Part shown: positions 1-9,768 of the stretch, in pieces
Numbering within the stretch: position 1 is the stretch's first letter
How the letters are laid out: every line of letters begins with the position of its first letter
NCBI GenBank assembly: GCA_902492205.1
Contig: CABUKU010000005.1
Span: 88,573 to 152,572 of the forward strand
DNA: 64,000 bases
Source of the DNA: an uncultured Bacteroides sp.
Lineage (GTDB): Bacteria > Bacteroidota > Bacteroidia > Bacteroidales > Bacteroidaceae
Reading direction: 5' to 3'
Made by a program: the position numbers and the translations under genes
Notes under the pieces: model-generated
Seen by the model: only the letters and a program-made list of their open reading frames with translations
Database searches by the model: none
What the model was told of the DNA's origin: nothing

Positions 1-501
1 ACTGATCAGCTTAGCCTTGTGCGGAACGAAAAGAAGAAAGGCGGGACGTATCCCAATCTTTTCGATGCACATCCGCCTTTCCAAATCGACGGAAACTTTG
101 GTTGTGCTGCTGGTATTGTAGAAATGTTGATGCAAAGTTATGACGGTTTCATATATTTGCTTCCGGCACTTCCTGCGTTATGGAAAGAAGGAGAAATAAA
201 AGGTATCGTTGCCCGTGGAGGATTTGAACTCGATTTAAGTTGGAAGAACGGCAAAGTGAACCGTTTGGCTGTGAAGTCGCGTATAGGGGGTAACTGCCGC
301 CTGCGTTCTCTTACTCCGCTCGCCGGAAAGGGATTGAAGAAAGCTAAGGGAGATAACCCCAATGCACTTTATGATGTACCGTCTGTCGATGCTCCTTTAA
401 TTAATAAACAAGCTAAACTTAATAAAGTAGAACTGAGGAACACTTACTTGTATGATTTGCCCACTGAAGCGGGTAAAGAATATATTCTGATAGGAAAATA
501 A
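1..501 (+). CDS. GH95 family alpha-L-galactosidase/fucosidase, C-terminal part
   Basis: This is the last 166 codons of a gene that enters from the left edge; the frame is open from base 1, so the GTG at 19 is not a start. The fragment carries the GH95 C-terminal signature NLFDAHPPFQIDGNFG followed by AGIVEMLMQS and the all-beta end domain. GH95 enzymes are inverting hydrolases of alpha-L-fucosides or alpha-L-galactosides. In RG-II loci (BT1010 of B. thetaiotaomicron, from memory) the member removes the terminal L-galactose of side chain A. The catalytic residues lie upstream of the window. It is followed 14 bases later by the GH105 gene, so it heads or belongs to the same operon. The family call is firm; the substrate is inferred from context. 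Confidence 0.9.
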   Translation, partial: TDQLSLVRNEKKKGGTYPNLFDAHPPFQIDGNFGCAAGIVEMLMQSYDGFIYLLPALPALWKEGEIKGIVARGGFELDLSWKNGKVNRLAVKSRIGGNCRLRSLTPLAGKGLKKAKGDNPNALYDVPSVDAPLINKQAKLNKVELRNTYLYDLPTEAGKEYILIGK

Positions 502-515
502 CAGATAATAACAAT

Positions 516-1724
516 ATGAAACACTGTATGAAGTTCATCGCTTTGATGCTATTGGTTGCGGGATTTGTGTCTTGCACCGCAACGAAGCAAGCTAAAGAAG
601 AAAGATGGAGTGAGAAAATGGCACGTTCGGAAATGGCACGTTTCCCCGAACCGTGGATGATTGAGAAAGCTAAGAAGCCGCGTTGGGGATATACTCATGG
701 CTTGGTGGTAAAGTCCATGCTTGAAGAGTGGAAACACACGGGAGACACTGCCTACTATAACTATGCCAAGATATATGCCGACAGCCTGATTGACGATAGC
801 GGTAAGATAAAGACCATGAAGTATCTCTCATTCAATATAGATAACGTGAATGCAGGAAAGATATTGTTTGACTTTTATGAACAAACAGGGGATAACCGTT
901 ATAAAGTGGCGATGGATACTCTGCGCAAACAAATGACGGAACAGCCCAGAACCGGTGAAGGTGGATTTTGGCACAAGAGAATTTATCCTCATCAAATGTG
1001 GTTGGATGGTATCTTTATGGCTTCACCTTATCTGGCTCAGTATGGAGTTGTTTTTGGTGATACCGCAACTTATGCGGAGGTTATCAACCAGATAACTTTA
1101 ATAGCACGCAAGACTTATGACCGTAATACGGGTTTATTTTATCACGGTTGGGATGAAAGCGGAGAGCAGGCATGGGTCAATAAGGAAACCGGCTGTTCGC
1201 CAAACTTCTGGAGCCGCAGCATAGGTTGGTATGCAGCTGCAATGGTGGATGTGCTCGACTATTTACCGCAGAATATTGCAGGACGGGATTCCGTTCTTAA
1301 TATAATCAGCAATCTGGCTGGTACGCTTGTAAAATATCAAAGTCCGGAAGGGGTGTGGTATCAGGTGACTGATCAGGGTAACCGTGAAGGGAATTATCTT
1401 GAATCATCGGCTTCGGCATTGTTTGTTTACTTCCTTTGCAAAGCTGTAAATCACGGATATATTAATGAAAATTACAAAGAAGCTGCGACAAAAGCTTTCG
1501 ATGGTATGATTAAACAGTTTGTGAAACAGGAAGCAGACGGGACATACACCCTGACAAACTGCTGTGCAGTTGCCGGGCTTGGAGGGCAGAAAGTATATCG
1601 TGACGGAAGTTATGAATATTACATAGGCGAACCTGTCATTGAAAATGATCCGAAGTCGGTAGGCTCTTTTATCCTTGCGGCTATCGAGTATGAGAAGATG
1701 TTGAATGGAAAAAATGAAGAATAA
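516..1724 (+). CDS. GH105 unsaturated galacturonyl hydrolase-like lipoprotein
   Basis: A 402-residue protein with a lipoprotein signal peptide (lipobox ending FVSC, Cys20) and a single (alpha/alpha)6-barrel domain. The segment MWLDGIFMAS places an Asp at residue 164 where GH105 enzymes have the catalytic acid, and NIDNVNAGK has a second conserved Asp near 109. GH105 enzymes hydrate the double bond left at the non-reducing end by pectin lyases and so release 4-deoxy-hexuronate. Some GH105 members also act on saturated uronides. Position and order (GH95, GH105, GH140, GH78-GH33) match the B. thetaiotaomicron RG-II locus around BT1011, recalled from memory. The lipobox suggests anchoring to a membrane. 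The gap to the next gene is 18 bases, consistent with one operon. Confidence 0.9.
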   Translation: MKHCMKFIALMLLVAGFVSCTATKQAKEERWSEKMARSEMARFPEPWMIEKAKKPRWGYTHGLVVKSMLEEWKHTGDTAYYNYAKIYADSLIDDSGKIKTMKYLSFNIDNVNAGKILFDFYEQTGDNRYKVAMDTLRKQMTEQPRTGEGGFWHKRIYPHQMWLDGIFMASPYLAQYGVVFGDTATYAEVINQITLIARKTYDRNTGLFYHGWDESGEQAWVNKETGCSPNFWSRSIGWYAAAMVDVLDYLPQNIAGRDSVLNIISNLAGTLVKYQSPEGVWYQVTDQGNREGNYLESSASALFVYFLCKAVNHGYINENYKEAATKAFDGMIKQFVKQEADGTYTLTNCCAVAGLGGQKVYRDGSYEYYIGEPVIENDPKSVGSFILAAIEYEKMLNGKNEE

Positions 1725-1742
1725 ATAAACAAAGAATATAAT

Positions 1743-3200
1743 ATGAAGAAGAATCTGTTGGCATTATTTGCTGCTCTTTTTATGTCTGTTTCGATAGCGT
1801 ATGCAGATGCCCCTAAAACTTATCTGCCTTGGAGTAACGGTAAGTTGGTTGTATCGGAAGAAGGCCGTTACCTGAAACATGAGAATGGCGCTCCTTTCTT
1901 TTGGTTGGGGGATACAGGTTGGTTGTTGCCTCAACGCCTGAATCGTGATGAGGCCGAATTTTATCTTGAACAATGCAAGAGACGTGGTTACAACGTGGTG
2001 CAAATACAAACCGTGAATGGTGTGCCCAATATGAATTTCTATGGACAAAGTTCAATGCCCGATGGGTTTAACTTTAAAGACATCAACAAGAAAGGTGTGT
2101 ATGGGTATTGGGATAATATGGATAACATTATCAAAACAGCCGAACGTAAAGGTATTTACATCGGTATGGTATGTATATGGGGAAGTCCGGTGGCACGTGG
2201 CGATATGAACGTGGAACAGGCTAAGGCTTATGGTAAATTCTTGGCTGAACGTTACAAAGACAGTCCTAACATTATCTGGTTTATCGGTGGAGATATTCGT
2301 GGTGATGTGAAAACTGAGGTTTGGGAAGCGTTGGCACATAGTATCAAAGCCATAGATAAGAATCATGTCATGACTTTTCATCCGAGGGGAAGAACAACTT
2401 CTGCTGCATGGTTTAATGGTGCAGATTGGTTAGACTTCAATATGTTCCAAAGCGGACACCGCCGTTACGGTCAGCGCAATGGTGACGGTGACTATCCTAT
2501 CGAAGAAAATACAGAAGAAGACAACTGGCGTTTTGTGGAAGCAAGTCAGTCGAAGACTCCGCTAAAACCTGTTATCGACGGTGAGCCTATTTATGAAGAT
2601 ATTCCGCAAGGACTACACGATCCTAATGAAACAAGATGGAATGCAAATGATGTGCGCCGTTATGCTTACTGGTCTGTATTTGCAGGCTCTTTCGGGCATA
2701 CTTACGGACATAATTCTATTATGCAGTTCACTCATCCGGGTGTAGGTTCTGCTTATGGAGCCAAGAAACCTTGGTGGGATGCTCTTGAAGATCCGGGTTT
2801 CAATCAAATGAAATATGTAAAGAACCTGATGCTTACTTTTCCGTATTTTGAACGTATCCCCGATCAAAGTATCATTGTCGGACAGAATGGAGAGCGTTAC
2901 GACCGTGCCATAGCTACCCGTGGAAATGACTATATGCTGGTATATAACTATTCCGGTCGCCCCATGCAGATTGATTTGGGTAAAATCAGCGGAGCTAAAA
3001 AGAATGCTTGGTGGTATAGTGCTAAAGACGGTAAACTGGAATATATCGGTGAGTTTGGTAATGGAACACAGGCTTTCCAACACGATAGCGGTTATATGAG
3101 CGGTAACGATCAGGTACTTATCGTTGTTGATGCTGCAAAGAACTATGTTGGTAAGGATTGGAAAGAACTTCCCGATGCTCAACAAAAGTGGAATAAATAA
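1743..3200 (+). CDS. GH140 apiosidase (endo-apiosidase of RG-II)
   Basis: A 485-residue protein with a cleavable signal peptide (about residues 1-21) and a TIM-barrel domain of the former DUF4038 type, followed by a small beta C-terminal domain (roughly 390-485). The segments IGGDIRGD (Asp184) and VIDGEPIYE (Glu281) fit the catalytic Asp and Glu reported for BT1012, allowing a three-residue offset; this is from memory. GH140 cleaves the apiose linkage that joins side chains A and B of RG-II to the galacturonan backbone. It therefore releases whole side chains for the exo-enzymes encoded around it. It lies 18 bases after the GH105 gene and 12 bases before the GH78-GH33 gene, so it is co-transcribed. 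Confidence 0.9.
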   Translation: MKKNLLALFAALFMSVSIAYADAPKTYLPWSNGKLVVSEEGRYLKHENGAPFFWLGDTGWLLPQRLNRDEAEFYLEQCKRRGYNVVQIQTVNGVPNMNFYGQSSMPDGFNFKDINKKGVYGYWDNMDNIIKTAERKGIYIGMVCIWGSPVARGDMNVEQAKAYGKFLAERYKDSPNIIWFIGGDIRGDVKTEVWEALAHSIKAIDKNHVMTFHPRGRTTSAAWFNGADWLDFNMFQSGHRRYGQRNGDGDYPIEENTEEDNWRFVEASQSKTPLKPVIDGEPIYEDIPQGLHDPNETRWNANDVRRYAYWSVFAGSFGHTYGHNSIMQFTHPGVGSAYGAKKPWWDALEDPGFNQMKYVKNLMLTFPYFERIPDQSIIVGQNGERYDRAIATRGNDYMLVYNYSGRPMQIDLGKISGAKKNAWWYSAKDGKLEYIGEFGNGTQAFQHDSGYMSGNDQVLIVVDAAKNYVGKDWKELPDAQQKWNK

Positions 3201-3212
3201 TCATTATCGTTT

Positions 3213-6200
3213 ATGAAACATAAGAAACTTTCTCTGTCTTTCATGCTCTTATTGTTTGCTTTAACAATAAAAGCAACTATCACCACAACGGCTCTCCGCA
3301 TTGAGGGATTGACTAATCCGGTGGGGATAGATGCAGAACAACCTCGTTTTAGTTGGCGTATCGAAGCTACAACGGAAAAGGAAGTCATGCAGACTGCATA
3401 TCAGATCATTGTGGCGTCTTCTTTGGACAAACTGGAGAAGGGGCAAGGTGATATTTGGGATTCGGGGAAAGTTTCGTCCGATGCTTCTCTTTGGATTCAA
3501 TATAAAGGAAAACAACTGAAGACTAACGACCGCTATTACTGGAAAGTAAAAGTATGGACGAATAAGGGGGAGACTTCTTGGAGTGTTCCTGCCCGGTGGA
3601 GCATGGGATTACTCAATGAGAACGACTGGAAAGCTCAATGGATAGGGATGGAACGTCTTGCTCCGTGGGATAGTCAGACTCAATGGAGCCGTTTGTCTTC
3701 ACGTTATCTTCGTAAAGAATTTCCTGCGAAGAAGCAGATTAAACATGCAACAGCCCATGTATCGGGTATGGGGTTATATGAACTTTACATCAATGGACAA
3801 AGAGTAGGAGATCAGGTATTGGCTCCTGCACCAACCGATTATCGCCGTACCGTTCTTTATAATAGTTATGATGTGACTTCGCTCGTAAAAGAGGGGAATA
3901 ATGCTGTAGGAGTAGTTCTTGGAAACGGACGTTTCTACACTATGCGTCAAGATTACAAACCTTATAAGATTCCTACTTTCGGTTATCCCAAAGTGCGGAT
4001 GAATATCATCATTGAATATACGGACGGAACAAAAGAAACCGTCGGTACAAATAATACATGGAAACTCACCGCTGACGGACCTATCCGCAGTAATAACGAA
4101 TATGACGGCGAAGAGTATGATGCTCGCAAGGAACTGACCGGCTGGGCAACGGCAAGTTACGATGATTCCAACTGGAAACCGGCCGAACGTACAAGTATAC
4201 CGTTGGGAACACTTCGTGCACAGATGATGCCGGGTATGAAAGTTGTGGAAAAAATATCTCCTGTCAGTATAAAGCCTTTAGGGAATAAGTTTATCCTCGA
4301 TATGGGGCAGAACATGGCAGGTTGGCTTCGCATCAGAGTGAAAGGAACTAGAGGGGACTCTATACATTTACGCTTTGCCGAGACTTTGCAGGATAATGGA
4401 GAACTTTTCACACGTAACCTTCGGGATGCCCGTTCCACGGATACATATATTCTTAAAAGTACGGGAAGTGTGGAAGAATGGGCACCAAGATTTGTTTATC
4501 ATGGTTTCCGTTTTGTGGAAGTCAGTGGTTTGAAGTATGCTCCATCAATCTCCGATTTTGTGGGAGAGGTGGTTAATGATGAGATGGATGTGACAGGTAC
4601 ATTCTCTTGTTCGTCTCCTGTGTTAAATCAAATAGTGAAGAATGCATACTGGGGTATTCGTAGCAATTATAAAGGGATGCCGGTAGACTGCCCTCAGCGC
4701 AACGAACGTCAACCATGGCTTGGCGACCGTACTACCGGATGTTGGGGTGAGAGCTTCTTGTTTGATAATAACAGCATGTATGCCAAATGGGCGGATGATA
4801 TACGTGAGGCGCAACGTGAAGACGGATGCATTCCCGATGTTGCTCCCGCTTTTTGGAACTATTATAGTGATGATTTGACTTGGGCTGCTGCTTTGCCGAT
4901 GTCATGTGATATGCTTTATACACACTTTGGCAATACTCAACCTATCGTTCGCAACTATGCTTCTATGAAGAAGTGGATGGAGCATCTCAAAAAGGAATAT
5001 ATGAATGAGGAAGGTATCATTACCCGTAATAAATATGGCGACTGGTGTGTGCCTCCCGAAAAGCTTGATATGATACATAGCCGTGATCCTCGCCGTAAAA
5101 CGGACGGGGCATTACTTTCCACAGCCTATTATATCAAGATGCTTGAAGTGATGAATCGTTTTGCTACTTTGCAAGGATTTGATAATGATGCAAAAGAGTA
5201 TCATGCATTGAAACTGCAAATGAGTAAATCGTTTAATGATAAATTCTTCCGTAAGGACAGTTTGTTTTATGGGAACAATACGGCTACTGCCAATTTGCTG
5301 CCTTTGGCTTTCGGACTGGTGCAGGAACAATATGTTGATACAGTTTGCAAGCATATCATAGCGGATATTGTTACTTATAGCAGTACGCAAATCACAACAG
5401 GTGTAATAGGCACACAGTGGATTATGCGCGAACTTAGCAAAATGGGACGTGCCGATGTGGCTTATACTTTGGCTACAAGCATAAAGTATCCTTCATGGGG
5501 ATATATGGTCAAACAAGGTGCGACGACTATTTGGGAATTGTGGAATGGAGATAAGGCTAACCCTGCAATGAACAGTGGTAACCATGTGATGTTACTTGGT
5601 GACTTATTGGTGTGGTGCTATGAAAATCTTGCAGGCATTCGCAGTAGTCGTGAGGATATTGCCTTTAAGCATATTATCCTGAAACCGGATTTCTGTATTC
5701 AGGATTTAAGTAATGTAGATGCTTCCTATATGACTCCTTACGGAAAGGTGGTAAGTAAATGGAAGAAAAACCTGATGCATCTTGACTGGACGGTTACTAT
5801 TCCTGCAAACACGACTGCAGAAGTGTATCTTCCCAATGGAAAGGTAGAACATATAGGTTCGGGCACATATACATATGAAGTGAATCTCCCATTAAGGAAA
5901 GGAATTGTAACAGATGAGTTCCTATATGAAACAGCTTCTTTTCCCGAATGCCATGCAGCCACTATTGCAGAGTTGCCTAAAGGTGATTTGATTGCAGCGT
6001 TCTTTGGAGGGACTAAAGAACGTAATCCCGATTGCTGTGTTTGGGTATGTCATAAAGCGAAAGGAAGTAAAGGATGGACAGTTCCGGTGAAAGTAGCTGA
6101 AGGATTTCGTGATAAAGATCCGGGTGTTCGTATGGCTTGCTGGAATCCTGTGCTATATCAAATACCAAATGGCGATTTGCTTTTATTTTATAAAATAGGA

Positions 6201-6959
6201 AGAAGCGTAGCAGATTGGACCGGACATTTGGTTCGGAGTAAAGATGGCGGTCGTACTTGGAGCAAGTCGGAACAATTACCCGATGGTTTCTTGGGACCGA
6301 TTAAAAACAAACCGGAAATGATAGACGGCAGAATCATTTGCCCGTCGAGCACTGAAGGTAAGGGAGGGTGGCAAGTCCATTTTGAAATAAGCGATGACCT
6401 TGGTAAAACATGGCATAAAGTCGGTCCGATTGCAGCAAGCGAGGCACTTCCTACGTTCATGCCTAAAACTAATGATAAGGATGATGATCCTGAAGGTGGC
6501 GGCATAACTAATACTAAAACGAAAAAGTACGTGGTACAGGCTATTCAGCCAAGTATTTTGAAACATAAAGACGGGCGCTTGCAAATTCTTTGCCGTACTC
6601 GTAACGGAGCAGTTGGCACGGCATGGAGCAGTGATCGCGGTAACACATGGACTCCGTTAGAGTTAACGGAATTGCCGAATAATAATTCGGGAACGGATGC
6701 TGTGACATTGCAAGATGGTCGCCATGTGATTATTTATAATAATTATCGTACTCCGAAAGGAGCGAAGAAGGGCAACCGTACTCCGTTGAACATTGCAGTG
6801 TCGCGTGACGGCATTCATTGGGATATGAAATTGGTATTGGAAGATAGTCCGGTGAGCCAGTATTCTTATCCGGCTATTATTCAAGGGAAGGACGGACACA
6901 TACATTGCATTTATACTTGGCGTCGCCAGAGAATCAAGTATCAGGAGGTAAAACTATAA
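3213..6959 (+). CDS. GH78 alpha-L-rhamnosidase fused to a GH33-like sialidase domain
   Basis: A 1248-residue two-enzyme protein with a short signal peptide (to about residue 21). Residues about 25-880 form a GH78 protein: Ig-like N-terminal domains, then the (alpha/alpha)6 barrel with the acid motif DCPQRNERQPWLGD near 491-505 and the TTIWELWNG base segment near 770. Residues about 890-1248 form a six-bladed sialidase-type propeller with three Asp-box repeats (SKDGGRTW, SDDLGKTW, SSDRGNTW). The layout resembles BT1013. RG-II side chain C is rhamnose on Kdo, a sialic-acid-like ulosonic acid. A rhamnosidase joined to a sialidase-fold domain therefore fits sequential removal of Rha and then Kdo; this is inference. 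It is the last gene of its operon. Confidence 0.9.
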   Translation: MKHKKLSLSFMLLLFALTIKATITTTALRIEGLTNPVGIDAEQPRFSWRIEATTEKEVMQTAYQIIVASSLDKLEKGQGDIWDSGKVSSDASLWIQYKGKQLKTNDRYYWKVKVWTNKGETSWSVPARWSMGLLNENDWKAQWIGMERLAPWDSQTQWSRLSSRYLRKEFPAKKQIKHATAHVSGMGLYELYINGQRVGDQVLAPAPTDYRRTVLYNSYDVTSLVKEGNNAVGVVLGNGRFYTMRQDYKPYKIPTFGYPKVRMNIIIEYTDGTKETVGTNNTWKLTADGPIRSNNEYDGEEYDARKELTGWATASYDDSNWKPAERTSIPLGTLRAQMMPGMKVVEKISPVSIKPLGNKFILDMGQNMAGWLRIRVKGTRGDSIHLRFAETLQDNGELFTRNLRDARSTDTYILKSTGSVEEWAPRFVYHGFRFVEVSGLKYAPSISDFVGEVVNDEMDVTGTFSCSSPVLNQIVKNAYWGIRSNYKGMPVDCPQRNERQPWLGDRTTGCWGESFLFDNNSMYAKWADDIREAQREDGCIPDVAPAFWNYYSDDLTWAAALPMSCDMLYTHFGNTQPIVRNYASMKKWMEHLKKEYMNEEGIITRNKYGDWCVPPEKLDMIHSRDPRRKTDGALLSTAYYIKMLEVMNRFATLQGFDNDAKEYHALKLQMSKSFNDKFFRKDSLFYGNNTATANLLPLAFGLVQEQYVDTVCKHIIADIVTYSSTQITTGVIGTQWIMRELSKMGRADVAYTLATSIKYPSWGYMVKQGATTIWELWNGDKANPAMNSGNHVMLLGDLLVWCYENLAGIRSSREDIAFKHIILKPDFCIQDLSNVDASYMTPYGKVVSKWKKNLMHLDWTVTIPANTTAEVYLPNGKVEHIGSGTYTYEVNLPLRKGIVTDEFLYETASFPECHAATIAELPKGDLIAAFFGGTKERNPDCCVWVCHKAKGSKGWTVPVKVAEGFRDKDPGVRMACWNPVLYQIPNGDLLLFYKIGRSVADWTGHLVRSKDGGRTWSKSEQLPDGFLGPIKNKPEMIDGRIICPSSTEGKGGWQVHFEISDDLGKTWHKVGPIAASEALPTFMPKTNDKDDDPEGGGITNTKTKKYVVQAIQPSILKHKDGRLQILCRTRNGAVGTAWSSDRGNTWTPLELTELPNNNSGTDAVTLQDGRHVIIYNNYRTPKGAKKGNRTPLNIAVSRDGIHWDMKLVLEDSPVSQYSYPAIIQGKDGHIHCIYTWRRQRIKYQEVKL

Positions 6960-7007
6960 TTTTTCTGATAAAATTCATTTTCTTATCATATTTGATAGGG
7001 TATTGTT

Positions 7008-7051
7008 AAGGTGAACGATCTTAGGTATATAAGCCTAAGATTATTCACCTT
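7008..7051. terminator. Two-step hairpin between the GH78-GH33 gene and the next gene
   Basis: Outer arms AAGGTGAA/TTCACCTT (7008-7015 and 7044-7051) enclose inner arms TCTTAGG/CCTAAGA (7019-7025 and 7034-7040). Only three T follow on the plus strand, so it is not a textbook intrinsic terminator. It could end the upstream operon weakly or structure the 5' leader of the gene starting at 7068. Confidence 0.4.
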
Positions 7052-7067
7052 TAAACAATATAGTAAG

Positions 7068-8327
7068 ATGAAACCACAATGTAAACAATTTCTTGGATTT
7101 ACGTTTATACTGTTACTCTTATCAGGGGTAAATCCTCAGTGGGTACAAGCGGATTCTAACGATTATATCGTGATTAGCGGTATTATCAAAGATAAGCAGA
7201 GCAAGAAAAAAATGGATTGCGTAAGTATCTCTGTTCCGGGTACTAATATCGGTACTGTGACAAATGCGGACGGGCGTTTCTCTCTTAAACTTAAAGAGAC
7301 AGACTTGCCTAAAAAGTTAGAAATTTCCCATGTAGGATATGCTGACAATTCTTATTCCTTAGGTCGGCAAAGGTTAATTGATCAGGTCATTTGGATGACT
7401 CCTTATACCAACCTATTGGATGAAGTGATCATACATCCGAATAATCCCGTTTCTATCGTAATGGAAGCTATTAAAAAGATTCCTGCAAATTATTCTTCGC
7501 AACCAACTATGCTCACCGGATTCTATAGAGAGATTATACAAAAAGGTCGGCGTTATATTAATATCTCCGAAGCTATTCTCGATATTTATAAAACCCGTTA
7601 TGATGAATCGGTTGATAAAGATCGGGTACAGATATCTAAAGGACGCAAACTTTTGAGTCAGAAAAGCGGAGATACGTTGGCCGTGAAATTGGAAGGAGGT
7701 CCCACAATTTCGCTCTACATGGATATTGTGAAGAATCCGGATTTTCTGATGAATTTGGATAATCTGTCTGATTATAGTTTTCGTATGGAAGAATCTGTCA
7801 ATATCGGTAATTGTGAACAATATGTGATTAGCTTTGAGCCGAAAGTTATTCTACCGTATGCTCTTTATTACGGTAAATTATATATTGACAAAGGGAAATT
7901 ATCTTTCACTCGTGCTGAAATTAATCTCAGTATGAATGATAAGCTGAAGGCTACCCGGGCTATTCTACATAAAAAACCTTTGGGCTTACGTTTCAAACCA
8001 ATTGAATTATCATGTGTCATCACTTATAAGAATCGTGGAGATGTTACTTATCTGAATTATATCAATAGTAACATACGTTTTAAATGTGACTGGAAACGCA
8101 AACTGTTTTCTACTAATTATACAGTTCTCACAGAGATGGTGGTAACAGATAGTAAAGGTGAGGATGTTGCAGTTATCCCGTATAAGAATTCTTTTAAACG
8201 GAATCAGATATTCTCTGATAAAGTAGCTGATTTTAATAATGAGAACTTTTGGGAGAATTATAACATCATAGAACCTACTGAATCGTTGGAGCATGCAGTT
8301 TCCAAGTTAAAGAAACAGCAAAAGTAG
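7068..8327 (+). CDS. Carboxypeptidase-regulatory-like domain protein of unknown function
   Basis: The reading frame is open from 7011, but the Met at 7068 begins a normal signal peptide (to about residue 28), so I use that start (419 aa). Residues about 35-115 form a CarboxypepD_reg-like beta-sandwich, the N-terminal domain also seen in SusC receptors (ISGIIKDKQSKKKM, then TNIGTVTNADGRFSL). The rest, about 120-419, is a domain with a FYRE motif that is clearly homologous to the C-terminal two thirds of the STN-domain protein at 9765-11324. It is therefore a paralogue without the STN domain. It sits just before the ECF sigma gene, which suggests a role in the same envelope signalling system. 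Its function is unknown. Confidence 0.75.
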   Translation: MKPQCKQFLGFTFILLLLSGVNPQWVQADSNDYIVISGIIKDKQSKKKMDCVSISVPGTNIGTVTNADGRFSLKLKETDLPKKLEISHVGYADNSYSLGRQRLIDQVIWMTPYTNLLDEVIIHPNNPVSIVMEAIKKIPANYSSQPTMLTGFYREIIQKGRRYINISEAILDIYKTRYDESVDKDRVQISKGRKLLSQKSGDTLAVKLEGGPTISLYMDIVKNPDFLMNLDNLSDYSFRMEESVNIGNCEQYVISFEPKVILPYALYYGKLYIDKGKLSFTRAEINLSMNDKLKATRAILHKKPLGLRFKPIELSCVITYKNRGDVTYLNYINSNIRFKCDWKRKLFSTNYTVLTEMVVTDSKGEDVAVIPYKNSFKRNQIFSDKVADFNNENFWENYNIIEPTESLEHAVSKLKKQQK

Positions 8328-8347
8328 TGTTTCGATAATACTTTTGG

Positions 8348-8355
8348 TATATTTG
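8348..8355 (+). promoter_or_regulatory. Bacteroides-type -7 box (TATATTTG) before the ECF sigma gene
   Basis: TATATTTG fits the TAnnTTTG housekeeping -7 consensus of Bacteroides and lies 29 bases before the sigma start codon. The -33 region is weak (TTTC rather than TTTG near 8330). Confidence 0.5.
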
Positions 8356-8383
8356 AATTTTCCTAATCAGTAAGCTCGGTAGA

Positions 8384-8935
8384 ATGTTAAACGATCTGTT
8401 TGTATTAAATAGGATAAAAGAGGGGGATGTGAAGACATTCGAAAAAATATTTCGTATGTATTATTCTCCTCTTTGCCTGTATGCAGCGAGTATAACCGGA
8501 GAGATGGAAGTGGCAGAAGAGATTGTAGAGGAGTTATTCTATGTTTTTTGGCGGGAGAGGGCAAAAATACAGTTATTCCATTCTATTAAAAGCTATTTGT
8601 ATGGAGCGGTACGTAATCAATCCCTTCAATATTGCGAACACCTTGAAGTGAGAAGGCGACATCAGGAAGCTGTGCAGGATGAACTTGAATATGATTCATC
8701 TCCCAATCCACAAGAACAGATTGAATATAAAGAATTACAGACATTGATAGATAAGACACTTCATAAATTGCCTGATCGGCGTTATCATATATTTTATATG
8801 CACCGTATGGAAGGAAAAAAATATGCAGAGATAGCTTCCGCTCTTTCTCTTTCCATTAAGACAGTGGAAGCAGAAATGACGAAAGCACTTAAAGTATTAA
8901 GGGAAGAAATAGAAAATTTTACTCAAATAGAATGA
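8384..8935 (+). CDS. ECF-family RNA polymerase sigma factor (first)
   Basis: A 183-residue sigma factor with only regions 2 and 4. Region 2 spans about 20-85 (EVAEEIVEELFYVFWRERAK, then SIKSYLYGAVRNQ). Region 4 spans about 125-175 (LPDRRYHIFYMHRMEGKKY, then AEIASALSLSIKTVEAEM as the helix-turn-helix). It overlaps the FecR-type anti-sigma gene by ATGA, the usual coupled arrangement. Such pairs normally respond to a TonB receptor with an N-terminal STN domain. Here the third gene has STN but no barrel. It is a candidate activator of the six GTAC-N16/17-CGTCT promoters in this window; that link is inference from promoter geometry. Confidence 0.95.
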   Translation: MLNDLFVLNRIKEGDVKTFEKIFRMYYSPLCLYAASITGEMEVAEEIVEELFYVFWRERAKIQLFHSIKSYLYGAVRNQSLQYCEHLEVRRRHQEAVQDELEYDSSPNPQEQIEYKELQTLIDKTLHKLPDRRYHIFYMHRMEGKKYAEIASALSLSIKTVEAEMTKALKVLREEIENFTQIE

Positions 8936-9768
8936 ATCAGATAGAAAGAAACAAAAAGACAGACCAAGCATGGAACAAGTTATATAATCGCTTGGATAAG
9001 GATGGTTTGCTACCGGATGCAAATCACCGTTACCCTTTATATCCTTTAGTGCTGAAATGGGGGGCAGCAGCGGCTATTGTTGTTTGCATTTACTTTTCTT
9101 TTTCTTATTTTGCCAAAGATAATGTAGTGGAACGGGACTTGCTCACGCAACAGAATAACGAGACTGGTACTCTTGTTACTGCTCTTGAAGATGGTTCCAT
9201 TGTATATTTGGATGGAAAAACATCTCTACAGTATCCAAAGCATTTTTCTTCAGATATAAGGGAGGTTAGTTTACAAGGGAATGCACTTTTTGATGTAACC
9301 GGTAACCGGGCACGTCCGTTTATTATCGAAACGCGCGAAGTAAAAATAGAGGTATTGGGTACAGCTTTCAATGTAAAAAGTAACAATAGTGTTCCTTTTG
9401 AATTATCAGTGCAACGTGGAAAAGTAAAAGTTACTGTAAAGGAAAGCGGACAGGATGTTTATGTAAAAGCAGGAGAAACAGTCACTCTTTTCTCACAGGG
9501 CTTACATTTAACTGATATAAGAGATCATGGCCAGTTTAATCGATATACAAAGAATATGCGATTTAAAGATGAGCGTTTGTCAGACATTCTCCGTGCTATA
9601 AACTTGCGCGGACAAACGATACAAATACAAACGTCGCCCGAGTTGGGGAAAAGAAAACTGACTGTTTCGTTTTCTGATAATACTCCCGAAGCAATGACTG
9701 AATTGATATGCATGGCTCTGAATTTGAAATATACCTGTGAAAAGAATACGATCATTATAGGTGAATGA
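8932..9768 (+). CDS. FecR-family anti-sigma factor
   Basis: A 278-residue inner-membrane protein. A short cytoplasmic N-terminal part precedes one membrane helix (about 40-60, KWGAAAAIVVCIYFSFSYF). A periplasmic FecR beta domain follows (about 75-180, with DGSIVYLDGKTSLQYP and VLGTAFNVKS). The C-terminal DUF4974 domain (about 205-275, MRFKDERLSDILRAIN) is the part thought to contact the STN domain of a partner. The family holds the cognate ECF sigma factor until an outer-membrane signal arrives. It overlaps both neighbours by four bases (ATGA), so the three genes are translationally coupled. Confidence 0.93.
   Translation: MNQIERNKKTDQAWNKLYNRLDKDGLLPDANHRYPLYPLVLKWGAAAAIVVCIYFSFSYFAKDNVVERDLLTQQNNETGTLVTALEDGSIVYLDGKTSLQYPKHFSSDIREVSLQGNALFDVTGNRARPFIIETREVKIEVLGTAFNVKSNNSVPFELSVQRGKVKVTVKESGQDVYVKAGETVTLFSQGLHLTDIRDHGQFNRYTKNMRFKDERLSDILRAINLRGQTIQIQTSPELGKRKLTVSFSDNTPEAMTELICMALNLKYTCEKNTIIIGE

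Noticed and set aside
7011..7067. Upstream start at 7011 for the CarboxypepD_reg protein
   Set aside because: The extra 19 codons cover the hairpin at 7008-7051 and would precede a normal signal peptide that begins at 7068.
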